Positions 1-7,559 of a stretch of DNA of 19,311 bases are shown here, one piece after another. The position numbers were made by a program, and so were the translations under genes. Source of the stretch: Acidobacteriota bacterium. GTDB lineage: Bacteria; Acidobacteriota; Terriglobia; Terriglobales; Acidobacteriaceae. The stretch covers positions 1 to 19,311 of the forward strand of contig JAJYSL010000071.1 of NCBI GenBank assembly GCA_021793595.1, read 5' to 3'. The first letter of the stretch is position 1. The number at the start of each line of letters is the position of its first letter. The notes under the pieces were generated by a model. The model did no database searches. It saw nothing but the letters and a program-made list of their open reading frames with translations, and had not been told where the DNA came from.

Positions 1-99
1 AGGACTGTAGACCGAAATCTCTGCCTTCGCCGACTCACCCATCGGGTGATACCTCCAAGCACAGTTAAACTCACTCCCAGTCTATCGTTCGAGACGCTT
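1..99 (-). pseudogene. Remnant of GH59 C-terminal lectin-like domain, frame broken, runs off left edge
   Basis: This stretch directly follows the TGA that ends the second GH59 fragment. On the minus strand no single frame stays open, but two frames hold short pieces resembling the C-terminal lectin/LamG-like domain of galactocerebrosidases: LTVLGGITRW in one and GESAKAEISVY in another. I read them as equivalents of the family's G-D-x-x-W and x-Y-x-V-S-A-D-V strands. The similarity is short and judged from memory, so this is an inference that the gene continues, damaged, beyond the window. The alternative is unrelated intergenic sequence. Confidence 0.35.
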
Positions 100-963
100 T
101 CAATTGTTCAACTGCCGGAAAGAGGATAAATATTTTGGCGCTCGATTGAGCGCGGTCGTCTCAAAATCATCGCGGTAGGGAAATGGAAAGGGTTTGTCAG
201 GCGGGGGCGCCGCAGCGCCTTTCGCTTGGCCCGTAGTCGTTGTCAGGGAGTAAAGGGACCCCGGTTCGAACGTATAGGCAAAGCTCGCACGACGGGGTGT
301 GAGGTCTGCGATGTGCTCAAATGTGCGAGTTCGATTCGTCTCCCAGATGTGGATGGACGAGTTAGCCAAGTTGCCGGTTAGTGTAAACCTGACTGGCTGT
401 GTAACTTTTGCATCCACCGTTTCAAGGATCACGCTCCAATTTTTTCCGTCGATGGACTTCAGCGTGACATAACTTCCACCCTGCGCCAGATGGCCTGAAG
501 ACGCATCCAGATATTTCCAGCCAGGCTTGGCAAACTGAGTTGTATGCGCGGTCAGCCAGATGGCACTTTGCACGTCATAGTGGCCGGACCATGGGGTGTT
601 GGCATACATCAATCCGGAGTGAGGCGCGGGTAGCAAATCATAATAGGAGGTCACCGGGCTCCAGATTTCTGTCTTTGTAAAATGACCTTCTAGATAATTG
701 AGGTTCAGGCGCTTCGCCCAGATTTTGCCACCTGCATTCCAATCTCGCGAAAGGATCGGACCACCGCCGCTGTTGGGTTGATCTTCGCTTGACCATAGCG
801 GTTTTCCTATCGCATCGGCTTCCGGCGGAGTTGTAACCTTTCCATCGACCCATGGATAGTGGACTCCGACGACAGCAACCGCTTTGTTGAGCGATGGATT
901 CGATCGCATCGCAGACAGGATACTCCACTGGCCGAGACCTTCCCGAGGTACTCGTCGCAACAA
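100..963 (-). pseudogene. GH59 galactocerebrosidase-type glycosidase, C-terminal fragment (frameshifted)
   Basis: This is the downstream half of a GH59 beta-galactosidase/galactocerebrosidase (GALC) type gene. Homology begins about residue 11 (GQWSILSAMR) and passes through VVGVHYP, the nucleophile motif PLWSSED (Glu at residue 60 of this fragment), SYYDLLP, and PWSGHYDV followed by LTAHTTQFAKPGW. It ends in the FPFPYRDDFE linker that precedes the lectin-like domain. The first ten codons are only an open out-of-frame lead-in, and the nominal TTG start at 963 is not credible. The fragment stops at a TGA just after APKYLS, where intact relatives continue for roughly 200 residues. It is unlikely to be expressed alone, because the acid/base Glu and the signal peptide are on the upstream fragment. 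A sequencing error could mimic the break. Confidence 0.75.
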
Positions 964-1571
964 ACTATGTTTGTATCCAACCCATGCTTTTTCAACGTCC
1001 GGTAGAGCGCTTCAACATAATTCGCATCGAACTGCTTCTCATTCCAGATGCCGGTGTACGCGATGTCCAGATGATGGTGGGTCTTTGCGCCCTCCAGAAA
1101 ATCGGCGACATACTCGGCCATATCGTTCGAGTAAAAATGTCCTTCTCCCACCCACCCGGGAGCGCCCCACGGCAGCGTGTCCAGAATGATAGAGGGGTTG
1201 CGTTTGCGTGCCTCCTCCATCAGCCACCACTCATATCCGCGATCGTAGTCGTGATCCGTGCGGGATCGCATCGAACTCGGCTCTGAGCCATCGGTAGAGT
1301 TAACGTCGGCTCCAATCTCCACTTTCAAGTGCTGTAGTGAGGCTCCATAGTTCGGCTTAAATAAGTAGTCCAGAATTTGACTTCGATAAGGCTCAGGATA
1401 ATCGACAAGTAACCGGGAGGAAGCCCCGGCGCTCAGTGTGCCAATCCCCTCGAAGATTTTTCCTTTGCTGTTGCCGTCCAAGGTAACGGTCTGGTTGGCA
1501 GCGAAGCAGGGAGAGAGGAGAAGAATCACGATAGGTGGGATCGCAACTTTGGATGCGAGACAAGCGTTCAT
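807..1571 (-). pseudogene. GH59 galactocerebrosidase-type glycosidase, N-terminal fragment with signal peptide (frameshifted)
   Basis: This is the upstream half of a secreted GH59 enzyme, a family that removes terminal beta-galactose from glycolipids or glycans. A signal peptide is visible: a hydrophobic core around residues 11-20, with cleavage near CFA-ANQ. TIM-barrel motifs follow: IFEGIGTLSAG (39-49), HLKVEIGAD (81-89), DTLPWGAPGW (131-140) and the acid/base motif YTGIWNEK, with Glu at 178. Similarity ends near DEYLG (206-210), about position 940. The remaining residues to the stop at 807 are out-of-frame translation of the sequence that correctly encodes the next fragment in another frame. 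The start lies 26 bases after the response-regulator stop, with GGAG 11 bases upstream, so it probably shares that transcript. Net change: one base lost or two gained. Confidence 0.78.
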
Positions 1572-1597
1572 GGCAGCAAAAAACTCCGGGACTCAGG

Positions 1598-2389
1598 TTA
1601 TTCGGCATCTTCTTTAGGGTCGGGAACAAAGCGATAGCCAATCCCACGCACAGTTTGCAAGTGAAGCGGATGAACAGCGTCGTCTTCGAGGTAGCGTCGC
1701 AGTCGGACGATGAAGTTGTCGATCGCGCGCGTATCCGTATCCTGATGCAGGTGCCAAACCTTATCGAGAATCTCGCTGCGAGAGATGGCACGGCCCGGGT
1801 TCTGGATCAGATAGCGAAGCAATTCAACCTCCATCATGGTCAGCCGAACTTGCTTGTCGGCAGCACGCAGTTCCAGCAAGCCAAAGTCGATTGTCTTGCC
1901 CGCAAACGTGTATTCATCCAACGTTGGAAGTTCCCGTTCCGCCTCACGAGGGCGAAGCCAGCGGGTGCGCCGCAACAAACCATTCAGGCGAGCTAACAGA
2001 ATCGACAGATCAAACGGCTTTGGCAGATAATCATCGGCTCCGGCGGCGAAACCCTCCAACACATCTTCTGGTCTGCCGCGGGCAGTCAACATCAGCACCG
2101 GGGTGTAGTTTTGTGCAGCGCGCATGGCGCGGGCGACTGCAAATCCATCCATGCCGGGAAGCATCACGTCCAGAACAACCGCATCGAAGGGTACTGATTG
2201 CTTCAAGAGCAGATCGATAGCCGTTTCTCCATCCCCGGCGACCACGGCCTCGTGCCCCTCTGCCTGAAGATTGAATAGCAATCCCTGGGCGAGATGCGCT
2301 TCATCCTCAACGATCAGGATGCGGCTACCGCTCCGCTCGTCCGATTTACGGGCGGCCGTGTCGCGCGGGTTCACTCCATTCTTGCTCAC
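1598..2389 (-). CDS. OmpR/PhoB-family response regulator (REC plus winged helix)
   Basis: This is a 263-residue two-component DNA-binding regulator. The receiver domain covers about residues 23-140. It shows RILIVEDE (acidic pair at Glu28/Asp29), phospho-acceptor Asp74 in VVLDVMLPG, conserved Thr102 and Lys124 in LPKPF. A winged-helix effector domain (about 155-258) ends in the typical VRLRRYLEDD and TVRGIGYRF. The GTG start is supported by a strong AAGGAGA three bases upstream. The gene follows the kinase stop by 14 bases, so the two form a cognate pair in one operon. The GH59 gene follows 26 bases later and may be cotranscribed. A 22-residue polar N-terminal extension precedes the receiver domain. 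Targets cannot be read from the protein, and I do not assign it to PhoB, CpxR or any other named regulator. Confidence 0.93.
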   Translation of the reverse strand: MSKNGVNPRDTAARKSDERSGSRILIVEDEAHLAQGLLFNLQAEGHEAVVAGDGETAIDLLLKQSVPFDAVVLDVMLPGMDGFAVARAMRAAQNYTPVLMLTARGRPEDVLEGFAAGADDYLPKPFDLSILLARLNGLLRRTRWLRPREAERELPTLDEYTFAGKTIDFGLLELRAADKQVRLTMMEVELLRYLIQNPGRAISRSEILDKVWHLHQDTDTRAIDNFIVRLRRYLEDDAVHPLHLQTVRGIGYRFVPDPKEDAE

Positions 2390-2403
2390 GTTTCTCCTTG
2401 CGC
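2390..2403 (-). promoter_or_regulatory. Strong ribosome binding site fixing the GTG start of the response regulator
   Basis: On the minus strand AAGGAGA (2399-2393) lies three bases before GTG at 2389-2387. The spacing from its AGGAG core is about five bases. This selects GTG rather than any internal codon, and the whole 14-base gap between kinase and regulator is taken up by this site. Confidence 0.7.
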
Positions 2404-3315
2404 CTATGAATGCAGCAGTCGAGGTAACTGAACCGTGATGGTCGTTCCACGGCCTTCGCCCTCGCTTGTGGCGCTGGCATCGCCGCCATGTTGGCGCGCG
2501 ATGGTTCGTACCAGGAACAACCCCAGGCCGGTGCCCTTGGTGCGCAACACCGTCAAGCTGGGCACCCGGTAGAACCTTTTGAAAATTCGCTTCAGGTGAA
2601 CATTCGAAATACCAATTCCATTGTCAGTCACTCGAAGCACCACCCACGCATCGTGTTCAACGGTTAGCTGAACGCGAATTTTCGGATCTTTCGGTGAATA
2701 CTTCACGGCGTTGTCGAGCACATTCATAATCGCCGCGCGCAAATCTTCCGGGTTGCCGACAACGACCGTGGAGACGCCGTGAGTTTCGTCCAGAAACTCA
2801 ATTGTCTGGGGTGGCAAATGGTTTCGGAGCGTCACCACCTGGCAGGAATCTTCCACCATTTCCCGAATGTCCACACGGATGCTGATGTCGTCGGGTCCGC
2901 GCTGGCCAACTTCACCGGCTTTCAGCACCTGCTCCACGGTGGCCAGGAGACGCTCGCTGTCATTCAGCATGACGCGGTAAAACTCCTGGCGTTTGTCCTC
3001 GCTCAGGTCACGGCGCTGCAGCGTTTCAAGATAGAGGCGGATGGAGGCGATCGGAGTTTTCAACTCATGAGTGACAGCGTTCAGAAAACTGTCATGGCGT
3101 TCGTTGCGCCGGATCTCACGCACCAGAAAGATTGTATTCAGCACGACGCCCGCGATTAAAATTCCAAAGAAAAAAACGCCGAGAACCAGCGGAACAATTT
3201 CATGCCAGTTGAGGATGACCCAGCGGACATTCAAGGCGATCGCCAGCGCCACCAGGCACGCGCCCAGCGTGATGAAGAAAGCAATAGCTCCGCGACGGCG
3301 GGTGATCTTCTGCAT
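2404..3315 (-). CDS. Sensor histidine kinase with minimal extracytoplasmic loop (HisKA/HATPase_c)
   Basis: This is a membrane sensor kinase of about 303 residues from the ATG at 3315. A TTG 24 bases upstream (3339) would give 311, but neither start has a convincing ribosome site. Two hydrophobic segments (about 10-30 and 41-65) are separated by only about ten residues (RWVILNWHEI). No HAMP or PAS domain is apparent. The HisKA box follows with phospho-acceptor His83 in VTHELKTP. The ATPase domain has N-box Asn198 (MNVLDNAVKYS), G1 DNGIGI (231-236) and G2 GTGLGL (261-266). It pairs with the regulator 14 bases downstream. The tiny loop fits the intramembrane-sensing class, which detects signals within the membrane or through partner proteins. 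A fatty acid desaturase gene lies immediately upstream on the same strand. The signal is unknown. Confidence 0.9.
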   Translation of the reverse strand: MQKITRRRGAIAFFITLGACLVALAIALNVRWVILNWHEIVPLVLGVFFFGILIAGVVLNTIFLVREIRRNERHDSFLNAVTHELKTPIASIRLYLETLQRRDLSEDKRQEFYRVMLNDSERLLATVEQVLKAGEVGQRGPDDISIRVDIREMVEDSCQVVTLRNHLPPQTIEFLDETHGVSTVVVGNPEDLRAAIMNVLDNAVKYSPKDPKIRVQLTVEHDAWVVLRVTDNGIGISNVHLKRIFKRFYRVPSLTVLRTKGTGLGLFLVRTIARQHGGDASATSEGEGRGTTITVQLPRLLHS

Positions 3316-3334
3316 AGGTGTCGAAGTGCTTCTG

Positions 3335-3400
3335 GGCAAACGAAAGCCTGACGGCAGTATAGAGCGGATTTCCTTTCAGAAATCGCTCCAGCCGTCAGGC
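3335..3400 (-). terminator. Long hairpin downstream of the desaturase, candidate terminator or attenuator before the kinase
   Basis: A perfect 10-base inverted repeat, GCCTGACGGC at 3346-3355 and GCCGTCAGGC at 3391-3400, encloses a second imperfect stem: AGCGgATTTC at 3363-3372 with GAAATCGCT at 3379-3387. Reading on the minus strand, the outer stem is followed by TTTCGTTTG, a modest U-rich tail. No U-tract follows on the plus strand. It lies 28 bases past the desaturase stop and ends just before the kinase start. It could end the desaturase transcript or attenuate read-through into the two-component genes. Confidence 0.5.
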
Positions 3401-3427
3401 TTAAGGGCAGGAGAGGGATGACGAGAT

Positions 3428-4414
3428 TTAGGAGCCCTGTACGCCCGCAGGACGTGGGTCGTTTGGATCGAATTGCGCCACCTTGATCTGGCGCGCAAGG
3501 CCAAGCTTTTTCAGAATCCAGATGCCATAGTAGTTCGGATCGAACTCATACCATGTCAATCCATGGCGAGCCGACACCGGATGGGCATGATGGTTGTTGT
3601 GCCATCCTTCGCCACCGGTCAGCAGCGCAACCCACCAGCTGTTGCGCGAGTCATCGCGGGTTTGAAAGCGGCGCGAACCCCACAGGTGAGTCGCAGAATT
3701 CACCAGCCAGGTCGCGTGCAGCCCAACGGTGACGCGAAGAAATACGCCCCACAGAACCCACTGCCATCCGCCGATCGCCAGCAGGATAAGGCCTTCGACG
3801 GTCAACGGGATCCAGTGATATTTGCTGAGTAGGACGTAGAAGCGATTCTTCGCAAGGTCCGGCGCGTAACGAGCCAGCATCGCGGTCTCCGTGTGCAGCG
3901 CCTTGCCCTTCAAAATCCATCCGGCATGGGCCCACCAACCGCCTTCTGTAGGCGTATGTGGATCTCCGACATGGTCACTGTATTGGTGATGGACGCGGTG
4001 GGTGGCGACCCAGAACATCGGTCCACCTTCCAGGGCCGTCGTGGCGAAGATTGCCATGCCATACTCCACCCATTTCGGAACCCTGTAACCACGATGCGTC
4101 AGCAGTCGGTGGTAGCACATGCCGATGCCGACATTAATCGCCAAGATATAGGTGACGAAGAAGACGGCCAGAGCGCTCCAGCTAAAGTAGAAGAACGCGG
4201 CAATCGCTCCAATATGAAAAATGGCCAGAAAAACAGCGGTCGTCCAAGTCACGCCGTTGTCCTGCGTTGCGCGGCCCAGCACCGGAAGCGTTGGCTTGGT
4301 GCGTGCCGGTGCCGGAGCTTTGAAGACAGGCACGGCGACCGGAGTTCCCACGAAGGAAGCTTCAACGGTTTCGGCCGTCGCGGAGTGAAGAGGGGAAGTC
4401 TCGATCGTGTTCAT
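3428..4414 (-). CDS. Acyl-CoA/acyl-lipid delta-9-type fatty acid desaturase
   Basis: This is an integral-membrane di-iron fatty acid desaturase that introduces a cis double bond into acyl chains and so adjusts membrane fluidity. All three histidine boxes are intact: HRLLTH (102-107), HRVHH (139-143) and HNNHH (272-276). They are set among hydrophobic stretches such as TAVFLAIFHIGAIAAFFYFS and ALAVFFVTYILAINVGIG. GGEGWHNNHH and FDPNYYGIWILKKLGLA are typical of the stearoyl-CoA desaturase/DesC-like group. The ATG at 4414 gives 328 residues. The frame stays open to a TTG at 4456 (342 residues), but that start has no better ribosome site. The first 50 or so residues are Ala/Pro/Thr-rich and variable. 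The substrate form (CoA or lipid) and exact regiospecificity cannot be told from sequence. It probably has its own promoter in the divergent region to its right. Confidence 0.92.
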   Translation of the reverse strand: MNTIETSPLHSATAETVEASFVGTPVAVPVFKAPAPARTKPTLPVLGRATQDNGVTWTTAVFLAIFHIGAIAAFFYFSWSALAVFFVTYILAINVGIGMCYHRLLTHRGYRVPKWVEYGMAIFATTALEGGPMFWVATHRVHHQYSDHVGDPHTPTEGGWWAHAGWILKGKALHTETAMLARYAPDLAKNRFYVLLSKYHWIPLTVEGLILLAIGGWQWVLWGVFLRVTVGLHATWLVNSATHLWGSRRFQTRDDSRNSWWVALLTGGEGWHNNHHAHPVSARHGLTWYEFDPNYYGIWILKKLGLARQIKVAQFDPNDPRPAGVQGS

Positions 4415-4661
4415 CTCGACGGCTTCATTGGATATGGGAGCCACGCAATACCTCAAGGGAAAGAATGAAATTACCTATACATCAAGGCTAGCAGCGGGAA
4501 GGAATATCTTATGTAAGACTTTTGTAATTGCCCGTGGCACCTCTTGCTCTCCGCGGGTGGAATGCCGCGCGGGATCGCATTGAACACTTGTCTGTTGCGG
4601 CTAAAATTTACTTTATTGTTCTCGACTTCAAGACATCCGCAACATGATTTGATACGTTGGA
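4415..4661. other. Divergent intergenic region between desaturase and propeller-phosphoesterase
   Basis: This 247-base, locally AT-rich stretch must hold the promoters of both flanking genes. Besides the plus-strand promoter candidate listed separately, it contains a small palindrome, TCTTA-TG-TAAGA (4507-4518). This lies about 93 bases upstream of the desaturase ATG and could be an operator. No convincing small gene is seen: the minus-strand frame open across it has no ribosome site or recognisable content. Confidence 0.5.
4580..4607 (+). promoter_or_regulatory. Candidate sigma-70-type promoter for the propeller-phosphoesterase gene
   Basis: TTGAAC (4580-4585) and TAAAAT (4602-4607) are separated by 16 bases. 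Each is close to the consensus -35 and -10 hexamers, and they lie about 55 bases before the start codon. This is a pattern match only; start-site mapping would settle it. Confidence 0.4.
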
Positions 4662-7544
4662 ATGGTCGTGATATTTCCCCCGTGGGTCCGCCGTGTCTAC
4701 ATCCCAACCTTGTTGACAATCTTCCCCGTTTCGGGTTCGATACTAGCGCAGAGTGCCCCTCCGGTGGCGCGAACGATTCCGTTACCCAGCAGCAAAATGT
4801 TGATCGAGCCTGTGCCCGGCGCTCCACAAAAGACGAATAGCCTGCCAATGGCGATGGCGATTTCTCCGGACGGCCGTTATGTTGCGGTGGTGGATGCCGG
4901 ATACGGAACAGCGGAATCGAAAGACGAGCAGTCTATTGCGATTCTGGATGCAAAATCGCATAAGCTGCTGGATTTTCCCAATCCTCATACGCCCAAGAGC
5001 GCGCTGCAAACGCTGTACTCGGGCATCGCCTTCGGCAGCGATGGCCAGCATCTCTATGTCAGCATCGCCTCTCTGACGCATCCAGTGCCGGACGGAAAAA
5101 ATGCTGTCGGAAACGGCATTCTCGTCTATCGCTGTACGGATGGCCGAGTGACGGAAGAAAAAATCCTGTCTATCCCGTTGCAACAACTCGCGGATGGGAA
5201 GCAGCAGAACAGAATGGGCACGCATCCACTCCCCGCAGGCAAGGCGATTCCGTATCCATCGGGATTGGCCGTGGTTCATGGGAGGGATGGCGACCGGCTT
5301 TTGATTGCGGACAATCTCTCCGATGACGCCATACTCATGGACGCCACGAGCGGGAAGATCCTGTATCGCTTCGATCTCGCCTCCAGCCGTACCATTCCTG
5401 CTTCGTATCCGATTGCGGCGGTTACGACACGGGACGGCAAGCGTGGATTCGTCGCGCTTTGGAACGCTTCTGAAGTTGCCGAATTGGATCTGGTGCACGG
5501 CAAAGTCGTACAGATGCTGCCGCTGTTGCCGCCTCGCGATCCGATCGATCCCAGTTCGCATCCGGCGGCTCTGGTACTGAATGAGAAAAAGCGGATATTG
5601 TATGTCGCGTTGGCGAATCGGGACTCTGTCGCTGCGGTGGCGATCGGCCGGCACGCAGGCAAACACGGCAGCATGCACACGCTGGGATTTTTCGACACGC
5701 GATTGCCGGGGCAAACATATTTTGGAGCCTTCCCAGATGCGTTGACGCTTTCGCCTGACGGTAACCGACTGTACGCTGCGGATGCCAGCCTGGATGCCGT
5801 TGCCGTCTTCAATCCTCACGCACTGAAACGGAATTCGAAAGGGCCGATCCACGCGTACGGATTTATCCCTACGGAGTGGTATCCAACAGCCGTGGCCGCG
5901 ACGTCGGATGAACTGTATGTGGCGACTGGGAAAGGGCAGGGAACAGGCCCAAACAATTTCGCGCCAAAATTTGTGCCTCCAAGCTCCGCTCATAAGAAGT
6001 TGCCTTCGCCTCCGCACACCTACATTGCGTCACTCCTGTATGGTTCCCTGGGGGCGATGGATCGTGCCCGGGTCGATCAGCAGTTGGAACAGTTCAGCAG
6101 CCAGGTGATGGAAAGCAACCGCATGCACGCGGCACAGCAGCAGATTCTTTTCCGCGCCGGCGGCAATCCCATCCGGCATGTGATTTACATCATCAAGGAA
6201 AACCGTTCTTACGATCAGGTCTTCGGCGATTTGAATGCGGGAGATCGCGATCCCACCCTCACCATGTACGGTTGGTCGATTACGCCCAACGAACACAAGC
6301 TGGCCGAGCAATTCGGCATCCTGGACAATTTCTATGACTCTGGAGAAGTCTCCGGGGATGGCCACGTCTGGTCGACGGCAGCCATTACCAGCGACTACAC
6401 CGAGAAGACATGGCAGCAAAGCTATCGCGGCGCGGAGCGCACCTACGACTACGAGGGCATCGTAGCCAATGGATATCCGCTGCAGGAGAAAATTTCCGAT
6501 GTTGACGAACCGGCCAGCGGATACCTATGGACGAACCTGGCCAAGCACGGCAAAAGTTATTATCACTTTGGTGAGTTCGTCGCCACTAAGTTTTGTAGTG
6601 TGGCGGTCATGCCGAAAAAAACTGTCAATCCGCTGCAGGGAACTCCAGAACCCACCCCTCAAGTGTGTGCGCGCAACTCGATTCGCAAAGGAGAACCGAT
6701 TCCAGAGAATTATGGCGGAGGCATCAGTCAATACCCTTGGAGAATTCCCCTGATCGCGCGGGACGTCGCCACCAAGCCAGAACTGGTCGGTCACTTCGAT
6801 TCGCAATTTCAGGACTTTGATCTCAGCGTGCCGGATCAGTTCCGAGTCTCGGAATTTCTAACGCATTTCAATCGGTGGGTGGCCGATCGCGAACATGGCA
6901 AAGACACCATGCCTGCCTTTGTGATGCTGCGCCTGCCCGACGATCACACCGCGGGCACTACTCCCGGTATGCCGCGCCCGGAAGCATCGGTTGCCGATAA
7001 CGATCTTGCGGTCGGAAGAGCTGTGGATGCTGTTTCGCACAGCCTGTTCTGGAACGACACGGCGTTTTTCATTCTTGAGGATGACGCGCAAGACGGCGCC
7101 GATCACGTCGACGCACATCGAAGTCTGATGCTGGTCGTCAACAAATATGCGCCACGGCCGATGTCCAAAGGAAAACCATTTGTCGATCATCACTTCTACA
7201 CGACTGTAAGCGCGGTTCGAACACTGGAAAGCTTGTTGGGCCTGCCGCCGATGAATAACAACGACGCGTTTGCGCCGCTGATGACGCCGGAGTTTTCTGG
7301 TGATGGCACACAGCCCGCCTTCAAAGCCGATTACGTGAATCGCGATAACGGCAGGATCTATGAAGCGAACACGGCGAAGAGTTACGGAGCCAAACAGTCG
7401 GCGAAGATGAATTTCAGCCAGGCAGACATGGCAGATACGGCGAAGCTGAACATCATCCTGTGGCGCGATGAGATGGGAAGCCGCCCAGTACCGCAGCAAC
7501 TTCTGATGTCGCATCCTCATCATCCCGATTCAGACGGCGACTGA
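4662..7544 (+). CDS. Exported YncE-type beta-propeller fused to phosphoesterase/alkaline-phosphatase-like domain
   Basis: This is a 960-residue two-domain protein. A signal peptide is likely: Arg pair near residue 9, hydrophobic YIPTLLTIFPVSGSI, cleavage near LAQ-SA. Residues about 60-445 carry repeated propeller strands with motifs such as AISPDGRYVAVVDAG, AFGSDGQHLYVS and LTLSPDGNRLYAADASLDAVAVF (YVTN/YncE style). From His506, HVIYIIKENRSYDQVFGDL opens a phosphoesterase domain of the PF04185/alkaline phosphatase superfamily. Possible metal ligands include Asp807/Asp808 and His815/His819 in EDDAQDGADHVDAHR, and the HHFYTTVSAVRTLESLLGLP tail is typical. The architecture matches proteins annotated as bifunctional YncE/alkaline phosphatase family. 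The substrate is unknown; phosphate release from organic phosphates outside the cell is plausible but unproven. Start: ATG at 4662 with weak TTGGA upstream. Confidence 0.88.
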   Translation: MVVIFPPWVRRVYIPTLLTIFPVSGSILAQSAPPVARTIPLPSSKMLIEPVPGAPQKTNSLPMAMAISPDGRYVAVVDAGYGTAESKDEQSIAILDAKSHKLLDFPNPHTPKSALQTLYSGIAFGSDGQHLYVSIASLTHPVPDGKNAVGNGILVYRCTDGRVTEEKILSIPLQQLADGKQQNRMGTHPLPAGKAIPYPSGLAVVHGRDGDRLLIADNLSDDAILMDATSGKILYRFDLASSRTIPASYPIAAVTTRDGKRGFVALWNASEVAELDLVHGKVVQMLPLLPPRDPIDPSSHPAALVLNEKKRILYVALANRDSVAAVAIGRHAGKHGSMHTLGFFDTRLPGQTYFGAFPDALTLSPDGNRLYAADASLDAVAVFNPHALKRNSKGPIHAYGFIPTEWYPTAVAATSDELYVATGKGQGTGPNNFAPKFVPPSSAHKKLPSPPHTYIASLLYGSLGAMDRARVDQQLEQFSSQVMESNRMHAAQQQILFRAGGNPIRHVIYIIKENRSYDQVFGDLNAGDRDPTLTMYGWSITPNEHKLAEQFGILDNFYDSGEVSGDGHVWSTAAITSDYTEKTWQQSYRGAERTYDYEGIVANGYPLQEKISDVDEPASGYLWTNLAKHGKSYYHFGEFVATKFCSVAVMPKKTVNPLQGTPEPTPQVCARNSIRKGEPIPENYGGGISQYPWRIPLIARDVATKPELVGHFDSQFQDFDLSVPDQFRVSEFLTHFNRWVADREHGKDTMPAFVMLRLPDDHTAGTTPGMPRPEASVADNDLAVGRAVDAVSHSLFWNDTAFFILEDDAQDGADHVDAHRSLMLVVNKYAPRPMSKGKPFVDHHFYTTVSAVRTLESLLGLPPMNNNDAFAPLMTPEFSGDGTQPAFKADYVNRDNGRIYEANTAKSYGAKQSAKMNFSQADMADTAKLNIILWRDEMGSRPVPQQLLMSHPHHPDSDGD

Positions 7545-7557
7545 CGCAGTTCCGCCG
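7535..7557. terminator. Hairpin across the convergent gene junction, candidate bidirectional terminator
   Basis: CGGCG-ACTG-acg-CAGT-tc-CGCCG forms a nine-base-pair stem with a two-base bulge and a three-base loop. It starts inside the last codons of the phosphoesterase gene, covers its TGA (7542-7544), and ends just short of the mqnD stop. ATTTATT follows on the plus strand, a weak U-rich tail. Only 15 bases separate the two stop codons, so a shared terminator here makes sense, but the tail is poor. Confidence 0.42.
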
Positions 7558-7559
7558 AT

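Noticed and set aside
1535..1996. A 153-codon plus-strand frame across the end of the response regulator
   Set aside because: It is antisense to the winged-helix domain with conserved motifs and has no ribosome site.
1598..3315. Assigning the two-component pair as PhoR/PhoB because a pst operon is in the same window
   Set aside because: The kinase lacks a PAS domain, which PhoR has. The pair lies 8 kb from pst on the opposite strand, beside a desaturase. Family-level assignment only.
4782..6017. A 411-codon open frame antisense to the propeller-phosphoesterase gene
   Set aside because: It is rich in Arg, Ile and Gln with no recognisable motif, and lies wholly within a gene with clear homology. 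It is a shadow of codon bias on the other strand.
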